Below, piece by piece: positions 15,495 to 24,083 of a DNA stretch of 64,000 nt. The DNA is from Bradyrhizobium sp. Rc3b (lineage in GTDB: Bacteria > Pseudomonadota > Alphaproteobacteria > Rhizobiales > Xanthobacteraceae). The stretch lies in the NCBI RefSeq assembly GCF_900114915.1, contig NZ_FOUS01000014.1, forward strand, positions 124,001 to 188,000, read 5' to 3'. Both the position numbers and the translations under genes were made by a program. How positions within the stretch are numbered: position 1 is the stretch's first letter; every line of letters starts with the position of its first letter. Below the pieces are notes generated by a model. That model was not told where the DNA came from. It saw nothing but the letters and a program-made list of their open reading frames with translations, and ran no database searches.

Positions 15495-16454
15495 ATGCGC
15501 AACCCGCCCTCAGATGCCAAGCTCACCGGCCTGTTCCTCGACATGCTCGCGGCGGAACAGGGCGCCGGGCCCAATACGCTCGACGCCTATCGCCGAGACC
15601 TCACCGATTTCTCGGAATTTTTGGGCCGCGACGGCCACAGCTTTGCCGACGCCGAGACGCAAAATTTGCGCGACTACCTCGCCGATCTCGATGCCCGCGG
15701 CTTCAAATCCACCAGCGTCGCGCGCCGGCTGTCGGCGATGCGGCATCTCTATCGCTTCCTGCTGAACGAACGCATCCGAGCTGAGGATCCTGCCGCGATC
15801 CTGTCCGGCCCCAAGCGCGGCCGCGGCCTGCCGAAGGTGCTGTCGATCGCCGATGTCGACCGCATGCTCCGCCGCGCCAAGGAATTGAGCGAGGCGCAGG
15901 ATGCCTCGCCGTCGAAGCGGCTGCGCTCTTTAAGGCTCTATTGCCTGCTCGAGGTGCTCTACGCCACCGGCCTGCGCGTCTCCGAGCTGGTGGCGCTGCC
16001 GCGCTCGGCGGCCAAGCGCGACGCCCGCATGATCGTGGTGCGCGGCAAGGGCAACAAGGAGCGCCTGGTGCCGCTCAACGAGGCCTCCCGCCAGGCGATG
16101 GCGGATTATCTCGCCGCGACGGAAGCTGCGAAGACGGAGAAGAAGAAAGACAGCCTCGCCGCCTCGAAATGGCTGTTCCCCTCGTTCGGCGAGAGCGGGC
16201 ATCTGTCGCGGCAGCATTTTGCCCGCGACCTCAAGGAGCTTGCGGTCGCCTCGGGGCTTCAGGCGCGGCTGGTCTCCCCGCACGTGCTGCGCCATGCCTT
16301 TGCCAGCCACCTCCTGCACAATGGTGCCGATCTGCGCATCGTGCAGACCCTGCTCGGCCACACCGACATCTCGACGACGCAGATCTACACCCATGTGGTG
16401 GAGGAGCGGCTGAAGAGCCTGGTGCGCGACCTGCACCCGCTGGCGGAGAAGTAG
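15495..16454 (+). CDS. xerD: Site-specific tyrosine recombinase XerD
   Basis: A 319-residue recombinase that resolves chromosome dimers at dif with XerC. It has an N-terminal SAM-like core-binding domain (FLDMLAAEQGAGPNTLDAYRRDL) and a C-terminal catalytic domain: Arg in LYATGLRVSELV, HVLRHAFASHLL (HxxR), LLGHTDISTTQIYTHV with nucleophile Tyr298. Length and motifs fit housekeeping XerD rather than a phage integrase, and no attachment-site duplication or mobile genes are nearby. A palindromic repeat follows the stop codon. Confidence 0.9.
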   Translation: MRNPPSDAKLTGLFLDMLAAEQGAGPNTLDAYRRDLTDFSEFLGRDGHSFADAETQNLRDYLADLDARGFKSTSVARRLSAMRHLYRFLLNERIRAEDPAAILSGPKRGRGLPKVLSIADVDRMLRRAKELSEAQDASPSKRLRSLRLYCLLEVLYATGLRVSELVALPRSAAKRDARMIVVRGKGNKERLVPLNEASRQAMADYLAATEAAKTEKKKDSLAASKWLFPSFGESGHLSRQHFARDLKELAVASGLQARLVSPHVLRHAFASHLLHNGADLRIVQTLLGHTDISTTQIYTHVVEERLKSLVRDLHPLAEK

Positions 16455-16460
16455 TTGTCG

Positions 16461-16550
16461 CCGTAGCCCGGATGGAGCGCAGCGAAATCCGGGGTTCTCG
16501 CCCCGCGGACAGACCTTCCCGGATTGCGCTTCGCTCCATCCGGGCTACGG
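16461..16550. repeat. Palindromic element, family H
   Basis: CCGTAGCCCGGATGGAGCGC at the left and GCTCCATCCGGGCTACGG at the right are inverted copies, with inner AATCCGGG and CCCGGATT also pairing. It sits seven bases after the xerD stop and could form a strong transcript-end hairpin. Confidence 0.85.
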
Positions 16551-16725
16551 GCACCCCATGAAACCGCCTTGACTTCGGCCACATCTCCGCAGAAAGAGCC
16601 GGGGCCTTTCGACTGATTTGGCTCCCGGCCAGGAGCGCACAAGCCAACTCGTTGAAGACGCTACACTTCTCTCCGCGGCCCCGACCTCGCTTCGCCTCTT
16701 CGCCCCGTCCCCCTATATTGAGTTG

Positions 16726-17688
16726 ATGCAAGACCAGATGCGCAGCTATCTCGACTTCGAAAAGCCCGTCGCCGAGCTCGACTCCAAGGTCGACGAGCTC
16801 AGGACGCTGGCGGCCTCCGGTACCGACATCTCCGACGAGATCGGGCGGATCGAGGACAAGGCGGCGCAGGCCCTGGCCGACCTCTATCAGAATCTGACGC
16901 CGTGGCAGAAGACGCTGGTCGCGCGGCATCCGCAGCGGCCGCATTTCAACGATTTCATCAAGGGTCTGATCACCGAATTCACCCCGCTCGCCGGTGACCG
17001 CAAGTTCGGCGAGGACGAGGCTTTGGTCGCCGGCTTCGGCCGTTTCCGCGGCGAAGCGATTTGCGTGATGGGCCAGGAAAAGGGCGATTCCACCGAGAGT
17101 CGCATCAAGCACAATTTCGGCATGGCGCGCCCCGAAGGCTATCGCAAATGCGTGCGGCTGATGGAGATGGCCGAGCGGTTCGGCCTGCCGGTGCTGTCGC
17201 TCGCCGATTCCGCCGGCGCCTATCCCGGCATCGGCGCCGAGGAGCGGGGACAAGCCGAAGCGATCGCGCGCTCGACCGATGCCTGCATGGCGCTGACGGT
17301 ACCGAACGTCGCCATCATCACTGGCGAGGGCATGTCGGGCGGCGCCATTGCGATTACCACCGCCAACAAGGTGCTGATGCTGGAGCACGCGATCTACAGC
17401 GTGATCTCGCCGGAAGCGGCGTCCTCGATCCTCTGGCGCGACGGCACCAAGGCCCAGGAAGCCGCCAACAACATGAAGATCACCGCCCAGGACATGCTCC
17501 GGTTCGGGGTGATCGACAGCATCCTGAAGGAGCCGGTCGGCGGCGCCCACCGCGACCCCGCCGCCATGATCGCTACCACCGGCGATGCCATCGCCAAGGC
17601 CTTCGACGAGCTGCGCGGCCTGGATGGGGATGCCATCCGAAAGCAGCGCCGGCAGAAATTCCTCGATATCGGCCGGAAACTGGGCTGA
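16726..17688 (+). CDS. accA: Acetyl-CoA carboxylase carboxyltransferase subunit alpha
   Basis: A 320-residue subunit that, with AccD, transfers the carboxyl group from biotin to acetyl-CoA to make malonyl-CoA. Recognisable blocks are YLDFEKPVAELDSKVDELR, ARHPQRPHFNDFI, FGMARPEGYRKCVRLMEMAERF, SLADSAGAYPGIGAEERGQAEAIA, and IITGEGMSGGAIAI. The start at 16726 fits the family N-terminus; the open frame reaches 16618 without conserved sequence. It is monocistronic, followed by a family G palindrome. Confidence 0.96.
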   Translation: MQDQMRSYLDFEKPVAELDSKVDELRTLAASGTDISDEIGRIEDKAAQALADLYQNLTPWQKTLVARHPQRPHFNDFIKGLITEFTPLAGDRKFGEDEALVAGFGRFRGEAICVMGQEKGDSTESRIKHNFGMARPEGYRKCVRLMEMAERFGLPVLSLADSAGAYPGIGAEERGQAEAIARSTDACMALTVPNVAIITGEGMSGGAIAITTANKVLMLEHAIYSVISPEAASSILWRDGTKAQEAANNMKITAQDMLRFGVIDSILKEPVGGAHRDPAAMIATTGDAIAKAFDELRGLDGDAIRKQRRQKFLDIGRKLG

Positions 17689-17707
17689 TTCGGGCCGATT
17701 CCGGTGC

Positions 17708-17798
17708 CGTAGGATGGGCAAAGCGAAGCGTGCCCACCACTGCCGACTATTAGGACCGGCTCGTGGGCACGGCGCCTCGCGCCTTTGCCCACCCTACG
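17708..17798. repeat. Palindromic element, family G copy 2
   Basis: CGTAGGATGGGCAAAGCGAA and the right-hand CCTTTGCCCACCCTACG form the outer stem, and CGTGCCCAC with GTGGGCACG the inner one. It corresponds to the copy at 10581. The remaining 17799-18121 holds an AT-containing stretch (GTTAACCCTTTTTTTGCCC) and probably the next gene's promoter; no coding sequence is seen. Confidence 0.8.
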
Positions 17799-18121
17799 GG
17801 ACCGTTCGGGCGGCCCCCGGTAACCGCCCGTTAACCCTTTTTTTGCCCAAATCAGCGATCTGAGTCCCAGTCGGGCCGAAAGGCCCAAGTAAGGCCCAAA
17901 GTCGCGTCCATTCAGTCTTCGTTGACCATGCCGATGGGCCAACGGGCTCGTGATCCCCGCTCGGGTTGCGACCACATGACCCAGAGGTTAGAATTTTAAT
18001 CAATGGCTTCAGGGCATAAGCGCTGGGGCGTGAGCTGAAAAAGCCCGTCACGACGGGTCCGGTTCTCCGGTCGGATCATGCTCCATCAGAATTGGGGTTC
18101 GCGCTCTCTGCCCGGCACGGT

Positions 18122-19705
18122 GTGGGGTCCATCTTGATTTCTCGTTCGCTTGCTCGCGCGCTCTTGGCTTCGGTTGCGCTGATGACAGCCAGCGTCCTGC
18201 TGGCCGGCTGCGATACCGACCAGGTCTCGCTCGCGACCAATGCCAAGGCCAACCAGCCGGTGCCGCCAAAGCTTCTCGCCGCGATGGTCGAGAAGGACAT
18301 GGACCTGCAATCGCCGATCCTGGTCCGCCTGTTCAAGCAAGAGGCCGAGCTCGAGGTCTGGAAGCAGGCCCGCAACGGCCAGTTCGCGCTGCTCAAGACC
18401 TATCCGATCTGCCGCTGGTCGGGCGACTTAGGTCCGAAGGTGCGCGAAGGCGACCGCCAGGCGCCGGAGGGATTCTACTCGATCAACCCGAGCCAGATGA
18501 ATCCGCAATCGGCCTATTACCTCTCGTTCAACACCGGCTATCCGAACGCATTCGACAAGGCGCTGGGCCGCACCGGCTCGCAGCTGATGGTGCACGGCGA
18601 CTGTTCTTCGCGCGGCTGCTACGCGATGACCGACGAGCAGATCGCGGAGATCTATTCGCTCGGCCGCGAATCCTTCTTCGGCGGCCAGAAGGCGTTCCAG
18701 CTGCAGGCCTATCCGTTCAAGATGACGCCGGTGAACATGGCCAAGCACCGGAACAATCCGAACATGCCGTTCTGGAAGATGATCAAGGAAGGCTATGATC
18801 ATTTCGAGGTGACGCGGCAGGAGCCGAAGGTCGATTTCTGCGAGAAGAAGTACGTCTTCGACGCGGCGAAGCCCGCGGACGCAAAGCGCGATCCGGTGTT
18901 CGACGCCTCGGCAAAGTGCCCGGCCTATGTGATTCCCGAGGACGTCGTCGCCGCCGTGCGGGGCAAGCAAGCCAAGGACGAGGCGGAATACGCCAGGCTA
19001 GTCGCCAAGGGCACGCCGGTGGCGCGCATGAACACCGGCATCGACGGCGGCATGAACAAGATCTTTGCCGCAAAAATTCCGGAAGGCTCGACCGGCCTGT
19101 CCGAAGGCGCCGAAGGCACCACGCTGCAGATGCTGGCGATGGCCAAGGCGCCGGGCACGATCCCCGGCCACGTCAATCCGCCCAAGCCGAATCTCGACAG
19201 CGTGGCGTCCGCGCCTGCGCCGCAGGAAGAGCCGGTCGTCGCCGTCAGCGCGCCCGCGACCAGTGCCCGCGTCGCCACGGCCGCGCCGACGACTGAGAAA
19301 TCCGGCGGCTTCTTCTCCAACCTCGGCCGCAAGATGGGCATGGGCTCATCCGACACCACCGCGACCACCCCGCCGCCGCAAGCCACGGCATCCGTGGCTC
19401 CGGCCACCACGACCACGACCACGACGCCGCCGACCGCCGCGTCGCGGCTCAAGGCCGCCGTGACCCGCTTCGTGCCGGGGCATGACAAGTCCAAGGATGC
19501 CGCGAAGGATGCGCCGAAGCCGGCTGCGACCGTGGCCGCCAAGCCCGCCGAGCCGGCAAAGCAGCCCGACACCCGCCTCGCCGCAACGCGTCCGGCGCTG
19601 AAGCCGTCAGTGGCGGATGGTACGAGTGAAGCGACGCAGATCATGGGCGCCGCGCCGGTGATCTCGTCGAACTCGTTCGACAGCCGCTTCGGGGCGATGA
19701 AGTAG
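18122..19705 (+). CDS. L,D-transpeptidase (YkuD-type) lipoprotein
   Basis: About 527 residues. The N-terminus is a lipoprotein signal with lipobox LLAGC, so the product is anchored at the periplasmic face of a membrane. The catalytic L,D-transpeptidase domain covers roughly residues 40-270: CRWSGDLGPKVREGDRQAPEG and the active-site motif MVHGDCSSRGCYAMTD with catalytic His and Cys. Such enzymes form 3-3 cross-links or attach proteins to peptidoglycan. The C-terminal 200 residues are Ala/Pro/Thr-rich and low in complexity (TTTTTTPPT), probably a spacer across the wall. The start is uncertain between GTG 18122 and TTG 18134. Confidence 0.85.
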   Translation: MGSILISRSLARALLASVALMTASVLLAGCDTDQVSLATNAKANQPVPPKLLAAMVEKDMDLQSPILVRLFKQEAELEVWKQARNGQFALLKTYPICRWSGDLGPKVREGDRQAPEGFYSINPSQMNPQSAYYLSFNTGYPNAFDKALGRTGSQLMVHGDCSSRGCYAMTDEQIAEIYSLGRESFFGGQKAFQLQAYPFKMTPVNMAKHRNNPNMPFWKMIKEGYDHFEVTRQEPKVDFCEKKYVFDAAKPADAKRDPVFDASAKCPAYVIPEDVVAAVRGKQAKDEAEYARLVAKGTPVARMNTGIDGGMNKIFAAKIPEGSTGLSEGAEGTTLQMLAMAKAPGTIPGHVNPPKPNLDSVASAPAPQEEPVVAVSAPATSARVATAAPTTEKSGGFFSNLGRKMGMGSSDTTATTPPPQATASVAPATTTTTTTPPTAASRLKAAVTRFVPGHDKSKDAAKDAPKPAATVAAKPAEPAKQPDTRLAATRPALKPSVADGTSEATQIMGAAPVISSNSFDSRFGAMK

Positions 19706-19853
19706 GCGGCGGCCGGAGCCGCGCTTTCCTCGATATAGCCGAGCTGACACCGTCATTATCCGCGGAGGCGGAGGTTGCTCGCTGCTGCGCTCCCAGTGCC
19801 AACCTTGCGCCCGATTGATCCCCTGATACGCTTCGGGTTCGAGAGGCAGAAGC

Positions 19854-20702
19854 TTGGACCCCGAGCAGATCGAAGGCATTGCAGGGACGCCTTGGACGGA
19901 GACTGAAATCTCCGCCGTGGTCGACAGCTATTTCCGAATGCTGGCCTCCGAAAAGGCGGGTATCGCCTACAGCAAGGCAGACAATTGGCGTCGTCTCATG
20001 ACGACCGTCCGTCGATCCAAAGGATCAATCGAACGCAAGCTCCAGAACATCTCTGCAGTTCTGGACGTATTGGGCGCGCAGTGGATCAACGGTTACAAGC
20101 CATTGGCGCACTATCAGGATGCGCTAGTGCCGGCTGTCGAACGCAATATTCGGCGCGAGCCAAACTTTCTCTATCCGGCGAGTACAGATACGCAACCGCT
20201 AGCACTGAACGACGACACGATCTTCGTTGCTCCCCCACAGTTCACCGATTTGGATAAAGTGTTGCCGCCTGCGATCCGCCAACTTGTCGGAAAGTTTGAT
20301 CCTGCGGAGAGAGATGCGAGAAATCGCGACTTGGGGAAGGCCGGAGAGAAGTTTGTCGTAGAATTCGAGCGCATTCGCCTCCGACAAGCTGGACGTGAAG
20401 ATCTCGCCGACGACGTTCGGTGGGTTTCCGATCTGGACGGAGACGGCTACGGGTACGATGTCCGTTCCTTTGAACCCGATGGGCAAGAGCGGCTACTGGA
20501 GATCAAGACGACGTGCGGGCACGAACGCACGCCATTTTGGCTGACCAAGCGCGAAGTCGACGTTGCTGCGGAGAGAAGAGACAGATATCGAGTCCGGCGC
20601 GTCTTTCACTTTCGGAACCACGCGCAGATGTTCGAAATCGCTCCACCGCTTGAGGATGCGCTCTTCTTGACGCCCACCACGTACTCTGCGGAACCTAGAT
20701 AG
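19854..20702 (+). CDS. DUF3883 protein, predicted PD-(D/E)xK-like nuclease fold
   Basis: A protein of 282 residues. The C-terminal half is DUF3883-like: GKAGEKFVVEFERIRL, GYGYDVRSF with Asp202, and LEIKTT with Glu216 and Lys218, the acidic/ExK arrangement of restriction-type nucleases. The N-terminal half (WTETEISAVVDSYFRMLASE, KGSIERKLQNISAVL, GYKPLAHYQ) resembles a domain seen at the front of restriction-associated proteins. A role in cutting or recognising foreign DNA is inference. Codons are less GC-rich than in neighbouring genes, suggesting transfer. The start is TTG after GAGAGG. No partner gene is adjacent. Confidence 0.75.
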   Translation: MDPEQIEGIAGTPWTETEISAVVDSYFRMLASEKAGIAYSKADNWRRLMTTVRRSKGSIERKLQNISAVLDVLGAQWINGYKPLAHYQDALVPAVERNIRREPNFLYPASTDTQPLALNDDTIFVAPPQFTDLDKVLPPAIRQLVGKFDPAERDARNRDLGKAGEKFVVEFERIRLRQAGREDLADDVRWVSDLDGDGYGYDVRSFEPDGQERLLEIKTTCGHERTPFWLTKREVDVAAERRDRYRVRRVFHFRNHAQMFEIAPPLEDALFLTPTTYSAEPR

Positions 20703-20839
20703 CATTCCTCAAATTCAATCTCTTCGGATAAATCATATTTTCTCTTTACCCGAACCGCGACACACCCTATACTCCCTCGCCATCTCATCCTGCCGGAAGG
20801 GGCGGGTCGCGATCGTCACGGTTCGTGGGGTGAGTTGCG

Positions 20840-21345
20840 GTGGACGCGGGCGGTGTTGGCGCCAGATGCGGTCGCAGGGCGGGTCTCCCCGTGAGCGATC
20901 AGCGGGCGCGGTACGACAGGCCGGCCGCGTACGGCAAAATCGTGTGGTCCTGGCGCCCGCAGGCTGGCGTCAAGTCTCCGCGGTGGTGTGCGTGCCCGAC
21001 CGGGTTGCGCACATCAGCGATCTGCGAGGCGACGGGGGCAAGAGTGCATCGCTCCCCGGGGAGAGCGCGACATAAGCCGTCAACCCACTGCGCAGGGAAG
21101 GCCGGTTATCGGGCTGCACCTGTGTCTCCCCTGTGAGCGTCTATCCACGCATCATTGCACAGGGGCTCGCGGGTACCAGCCGGTACCCGGCCTTCCCTGC
21201 GCCCTTCCGATTCCGAAGGGCGCCAGAAGCGAACCAAAACCCGGGCGCTGGAGCGCTGCGGGATCGCGATGTCATGTGGGCTGTTTGACAGTTGAAGACG
21301 ATAAGACCGTGACCAGGCTTCTGGCTGACGTCGGCGAATTGCGGT
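20840..21345. repeat. Complex structured repeat region without convincing genes
   Basis: This lies in the 853-base gap between the DUF3883 gene and livF. A perfect 14-base inverted repeat GCAGGGAAGGCCGG (21092-21105) and CCGGCCTTCCCTGC (21187-21200) encloses the hairpin GGGTACC-AGCC-GGTACCC (21171-21188). Several frames stay open but have arginine/proline-rich, non-protein-like composition and no ribosome-binding site. I recall similar sequence as a dispersed repeat in Bradyrhizobium and Rhodopseudomonas; this is memory only. Confidence 0.55.
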
Positions 21346-21373
21346 GAAGTCGGAGCCCACGCGACCATATCTC

Positions 21374-21507
21374 ACCGTCACCCTGAGGTGGCCGCTTCTT
21401 CAGCGGCCCTCGAAGGGCGACGGCCCGGCTGGCCGCGCGGCCGTTCATCCTTCGAGGCTCGCTACGCGGTGCTCGTGCACCGCGCTGCTCGCACCTCAGG
21501 ATGACGG
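21374..21507. repeat. Dispersed palindromic element, family J copy 1
   Basis: It begins CCGTCACCCTGAGGTGGCCG and ends GCACCTCAGGATGACGG, with ends that are imperfect inverted repeats. The reverse complement of the element at 36300-36445 matches it closely through the first 60 bases and the last 25. It lies just downstream of the livF stop. Confidence 0.85.
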
Positions 21508-21555
21508 GGCAGCCAGAGTGCTCGCTGCAGAACGGGCGGTGTCAAGCAGCGTCGC

Positions 21556-22251
21556 CTACGGCGCCAGATACCGCATCAGCTCCGGATTGCCCCGCACCGC
21601 GCCCGCCTCTCCCTGCAGCGCGACGCGGCCGCGGTCGAGCACGTAGGCGTAGTCGGCGACGCGCAAGGCGAGGTCGAGGTGCTGCTCGACGATGATGACG
21701 GCAATTGTCTTGGCGAGCTCGATCAGGCGCTCGGTGATCTCCTCGATGACGCCGATCCAGACGCCTTCGGTCGGCTCGTCCAGCAGCAGCAGCTTTGGAT
21801 CGCCCAGCATGGCGCGGCCGATCGCCAGCATCTTGCGTTCGCCGCCGGACAGCGTGCCGGCGGGCTGGTCGAGGCGCTGGCCGAGCTTCGGGAAGATGGT
21901 CAGCACCTGGTCGACCGCGTCTGGCTTCTTGCTGGCGAGCGAGCCGACGGCGAGATTGTCGCGCACCGACAGGCGCGCGAACACCGAATGCTCCTGCGGC
22001 ACGTAGCCGATGCCGGCGCGCACGCGCTCCTGGGTGGCGCGGCGACTGATGTCGCGGCCGTCGAAGGCGACCTCGCCCTTCCACGCCGGCAATTCGCCGA
22101 CGATGGTCTTCATCAGGGTGGTCTTGCCAGCGCCGTTGCGCCCGAGCACGGCGACGCCGCCGCGCCAGGGAATGCCGAGGGTGACGTCGAACAGCACCTG
22201 GCTGCGGCCGTAGCCGGCATCGAGATGTCTAATGTCCAAAAATTCAGGCAC
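21556..22251 (-). CDS. ABC transporter ATP-binding protein, LivF type (amide locus)
   Basis: A 231-residue ATPase of a branched-chain amino acid/amide-type (HAAT) transporter. Walker A GRNGAGKTTLMKT, signature LSGGERKMLAIGRAML, Walker B LLLLDEPTEGVW, and H-loop VEQHLDLA are all present. It is the last gene of the seven-gene unit; its start overlaps livG by eight bases. With livG, livM, livH and the binding protein it makes a complete importer, likely for an amide cleaved by the upstream amidase. Confidence 0.9.
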   Translation of the reverse strand: MPEFLDIRHLDAGYGRSQVLFDVTLGIPWRGGVAVLGRNGAGKTTLMKTIVGELPAWKGEVAFDGRDISRRATQERVRAGIGYVPQEHSVFARLSVRDNLAVGSLASKKPDAVDQVLTIFPKLGQRLDQPAGTLSGGERKMLAIGRAMLGDPKLLLLDEPTEGVWIGVIEEITERLIELAKTIAVIIVEQHLDLALRVADYAYVLDRGRVALQGEAGAVRGNPELMRYLAP

Positions 22252-22975
22252 GGCGCAGATAAATCTCCTGGACGGCGTTGTTGGCCTGGATCTCGGACAC
22301 CGTGCCTGACGCCAGCACCTTGCCCTGGTCGAGCACGGTGAGGCGATCGCAGATGTCGCGGATGAAATCGAGGTCGTGCTCGACGATGACGAGCGAGCAA
22401 TGCTGCTTGATCGGCTGCAGCAGCTCGCCGGTGACGCGGCGCTCCTCCAGGCTCATGCCGCCGGTCGGCTCGTCGAGCAGCAGCAGTTTCGGCCTGCCGG
22501 CGAGCGCCATCGCTATCTCCAGCCATTGCTGCTGGCCGTGCGACAGCGCCGCTGCGGCCTCGAAGGCGCGATTCGCGAGGCGAAACTGCGTCAGCATGGT
22601 CATGACCTGATCGTGCAGCGCGCCTCTCGTGCGCGAGAACACGAGGTCGACCAGCGAGGACTGCGCCTGCAGCGCGAGCAGGATGTTGTCGTACAGCGTC
22701 AGTGACGGCAGCACGGATGTGATCTGGAATTTCAGGCTCATGCCGGCCCGGGCGCGCTCGATCGGCGTGAACGCGGTGATGTCGGTATTGACGAACGAGA
22801 CCTTGCCTTGCGTCGGCACCTCGGCGCCGGCGATGCACTTCATCAGCGTGCTCTTGCCGGAGCCGTTCGGGCCGATCAGGCCGTGGAACTCGTTGGCACC
22901 GACGGTGAGCGCGGCGCCGTCGAGCGCGGTGAGCTTGCCGAAGATTTTTGTGATGCCGGCGGCTTCAAGGAGCAT
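22244..22975 (-). CDS. ABC transporter ATP-binding protein, LivG type (amide locus)
   Basis: A 243-residue ATPase. Walker A GPNGSGKSTLMK, signature ALSHGQQQWLEIAMAL (with S-H-G-Q instead of S-G-G), Walker B LLLLDEPTGGMS and VEHDLDFIRDI. The S-H-G-Q signature variant also occurs in urea/amide-type LivG proteins. It overlaps livM upstream by 11 bases and livF downstream by 8, showing tight coupling. Confidence 0.9.
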   Translation of the reverse strand: MLLEAAGITKIFGKLTALDGAALTVGANEFHGLIGPNGSGKSTLMKCIAGAEVPTQGKVSFVNTDITAFTPIERARAGMSLKFQITSVLPSLTLYDNILLALQAQSSLVDLVFSRTRGALHDQVMTMLTQFRLANRAFEAAAALSHGQQQWLEIAMALAGRPKLLLLDEPTGGMSLEERRVTGELLQPIKQHCSLVIVEHDLDFIRDICDRLTVLDQGKVLASGTVSEIQANNAVQEIYLRRA

Positions 22976-24077
22976 CGCGATTCTCCTTGACGTTCTCCTT
23001 GAGGTTTTCTTTGGCCCTGGCGCCGAAGCTACCGACCCGCTCGCGCTCGCCGAGGACGAAACTGATCAGGCCGAGAGGGCGGAACAGGATGACGAGCAGC
23101 AGCAACAAGCCCAGAATGATCGGCCAGATGTCGCGATAATTGTCCGAGAGCCAGAAGCTGACGCCCTCGACGATGACGGCCCCGATGACGGCGCCGATCA
23201 GCGTGCCGGAGCCACCGAACAGCACATAGAGCACCACCTGCGTCGAGACGACGACGCCGACCATGTTGGGCCAGACAAAGCCTTCGTGGAAGGCATAGAG
23301 GCTGCCGGCAAGCCCGGCGACGCCGCCACCGATGGTGAAGATGATCGCCTTCAGGTGCTGCGCCTTGTAGCCGAAGAAGGCGATGCGCTGCTCGTTCTCG
23401 CGCAGGCCGGCGAGCGCGAGGCCGAACTGCGAGCGCACAAGGAAGCGGCAGAGCAGGTAGACCACGACGAGAATGCCGAGGACGAGATAATAGAACGCCG
23501 GCCCCTCCGTGAACTCGTAAGTCCCGAGCGACATCGGCGCGATCGAGGGAATGCCGTTCTGGCCGCCGAGATAATACCAGCCGCGCGCCAGGCGATCGGC
23601 GGCGTAGGAGCCGGTCAGCGTACCGAGCGAAACGAAGATCACGCTGGAGGGATGCCGCCCGAGCAGCAGGAAGCCGCCGAGCAGCAGCGCGAAGGTAAGG
23701 CCGATCAGCGTGCCCGCGGGCAGCACCAGGAGGATGTTGGTGATGTCCAAGTCGCGCGCGAGCAGCGCCACGCCATAACCGGCCGAGCCGAAGAACAGGG
23801 CCTGGCCGAAGCTCATGATGCCGGCATAACCCCAGACCAGATCGAACGACAGCGCGAACAGCGCGAGGATGATCACGCGCGTCGCGAATACCGTGAGATA
23901 GTCCTGCAGCACCAGCGGCGCGAGCAGCGCCGCGACCAGCACGACGCCCTCCACGATCGGCAGGATTTTTCGCGCCGACAATCGTTCCGCCGTCCCGCCG
24001 CTATCCATGGCGACGTCCGCCTCCCCGCCGATCTCGGCGGGGATCGCCTGTTTCACTGCGCCCATCGACTTCAGCAT
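22965..24077 (-). CDS. ABC transporter permease, LivM type (amide locus)
   Basis: A 370-residue permease with about ten membrane segments. The LivM signature region is visible: FALSFDLVWGYAGIMSFGQALFFG near residue 75 and GLRENEQRIAFFGYKAQHLK near 230, where the cytoplasmic coupling helix contacts LivG. The N-terminal 35 residues and C-terminal tail (FGARAKENLKENVKENRDAP) are hydrophilic. It follows the binding-protein gene by six bases. Confidence 0.9.
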   Translation of the reverse strand: MLKSMGAVKQAIPAEIGGEADVAMDSGGTAERLSARKILPIVEGVVLVAALLAPLVLQDYLTVFATRVIILALFALSFDLVWGYAGIMSFGQALFFGSAGYGVALLARDLDITNILLVLPAGTLIGLTFALLLGGFLLLGRHPSSVIFVSLGTLTGSYAADRLARGWYYLGGQNGIPSIAPMSLGTYEFTEGPAFYYLVLGILVVVYLLCRFLVRSQFGLALAGLRENEQRIAFFGYKAQHLKAIIFTIGGGVAGLAGSLYAFHEGFVWPNMVGVVVSTQVVLYVLFGGSGTLIGAVIGAVIVEGVSFWLSDNYRDIWPIILGLLLLLVILFRPLGLISFVLGERERVGSFGARAKENLKENVKENRDAP

Positions 24078-24083
24078 TCCAAA

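Noticed and set aside
15495..16454. Prophage or island integrase
   Set aside because: The recombinase fits housekeeping XerD in length and motifs. No phage genes, tRNA or attachment-site duplication lie nearby.
20988..21347. 119-residue open frame in the repeat region
   Set aside because: The predicted protein is arginine/proline/cysteine-rich without structure, overlaps strong inverted repeats, and has competing frames of similar length.
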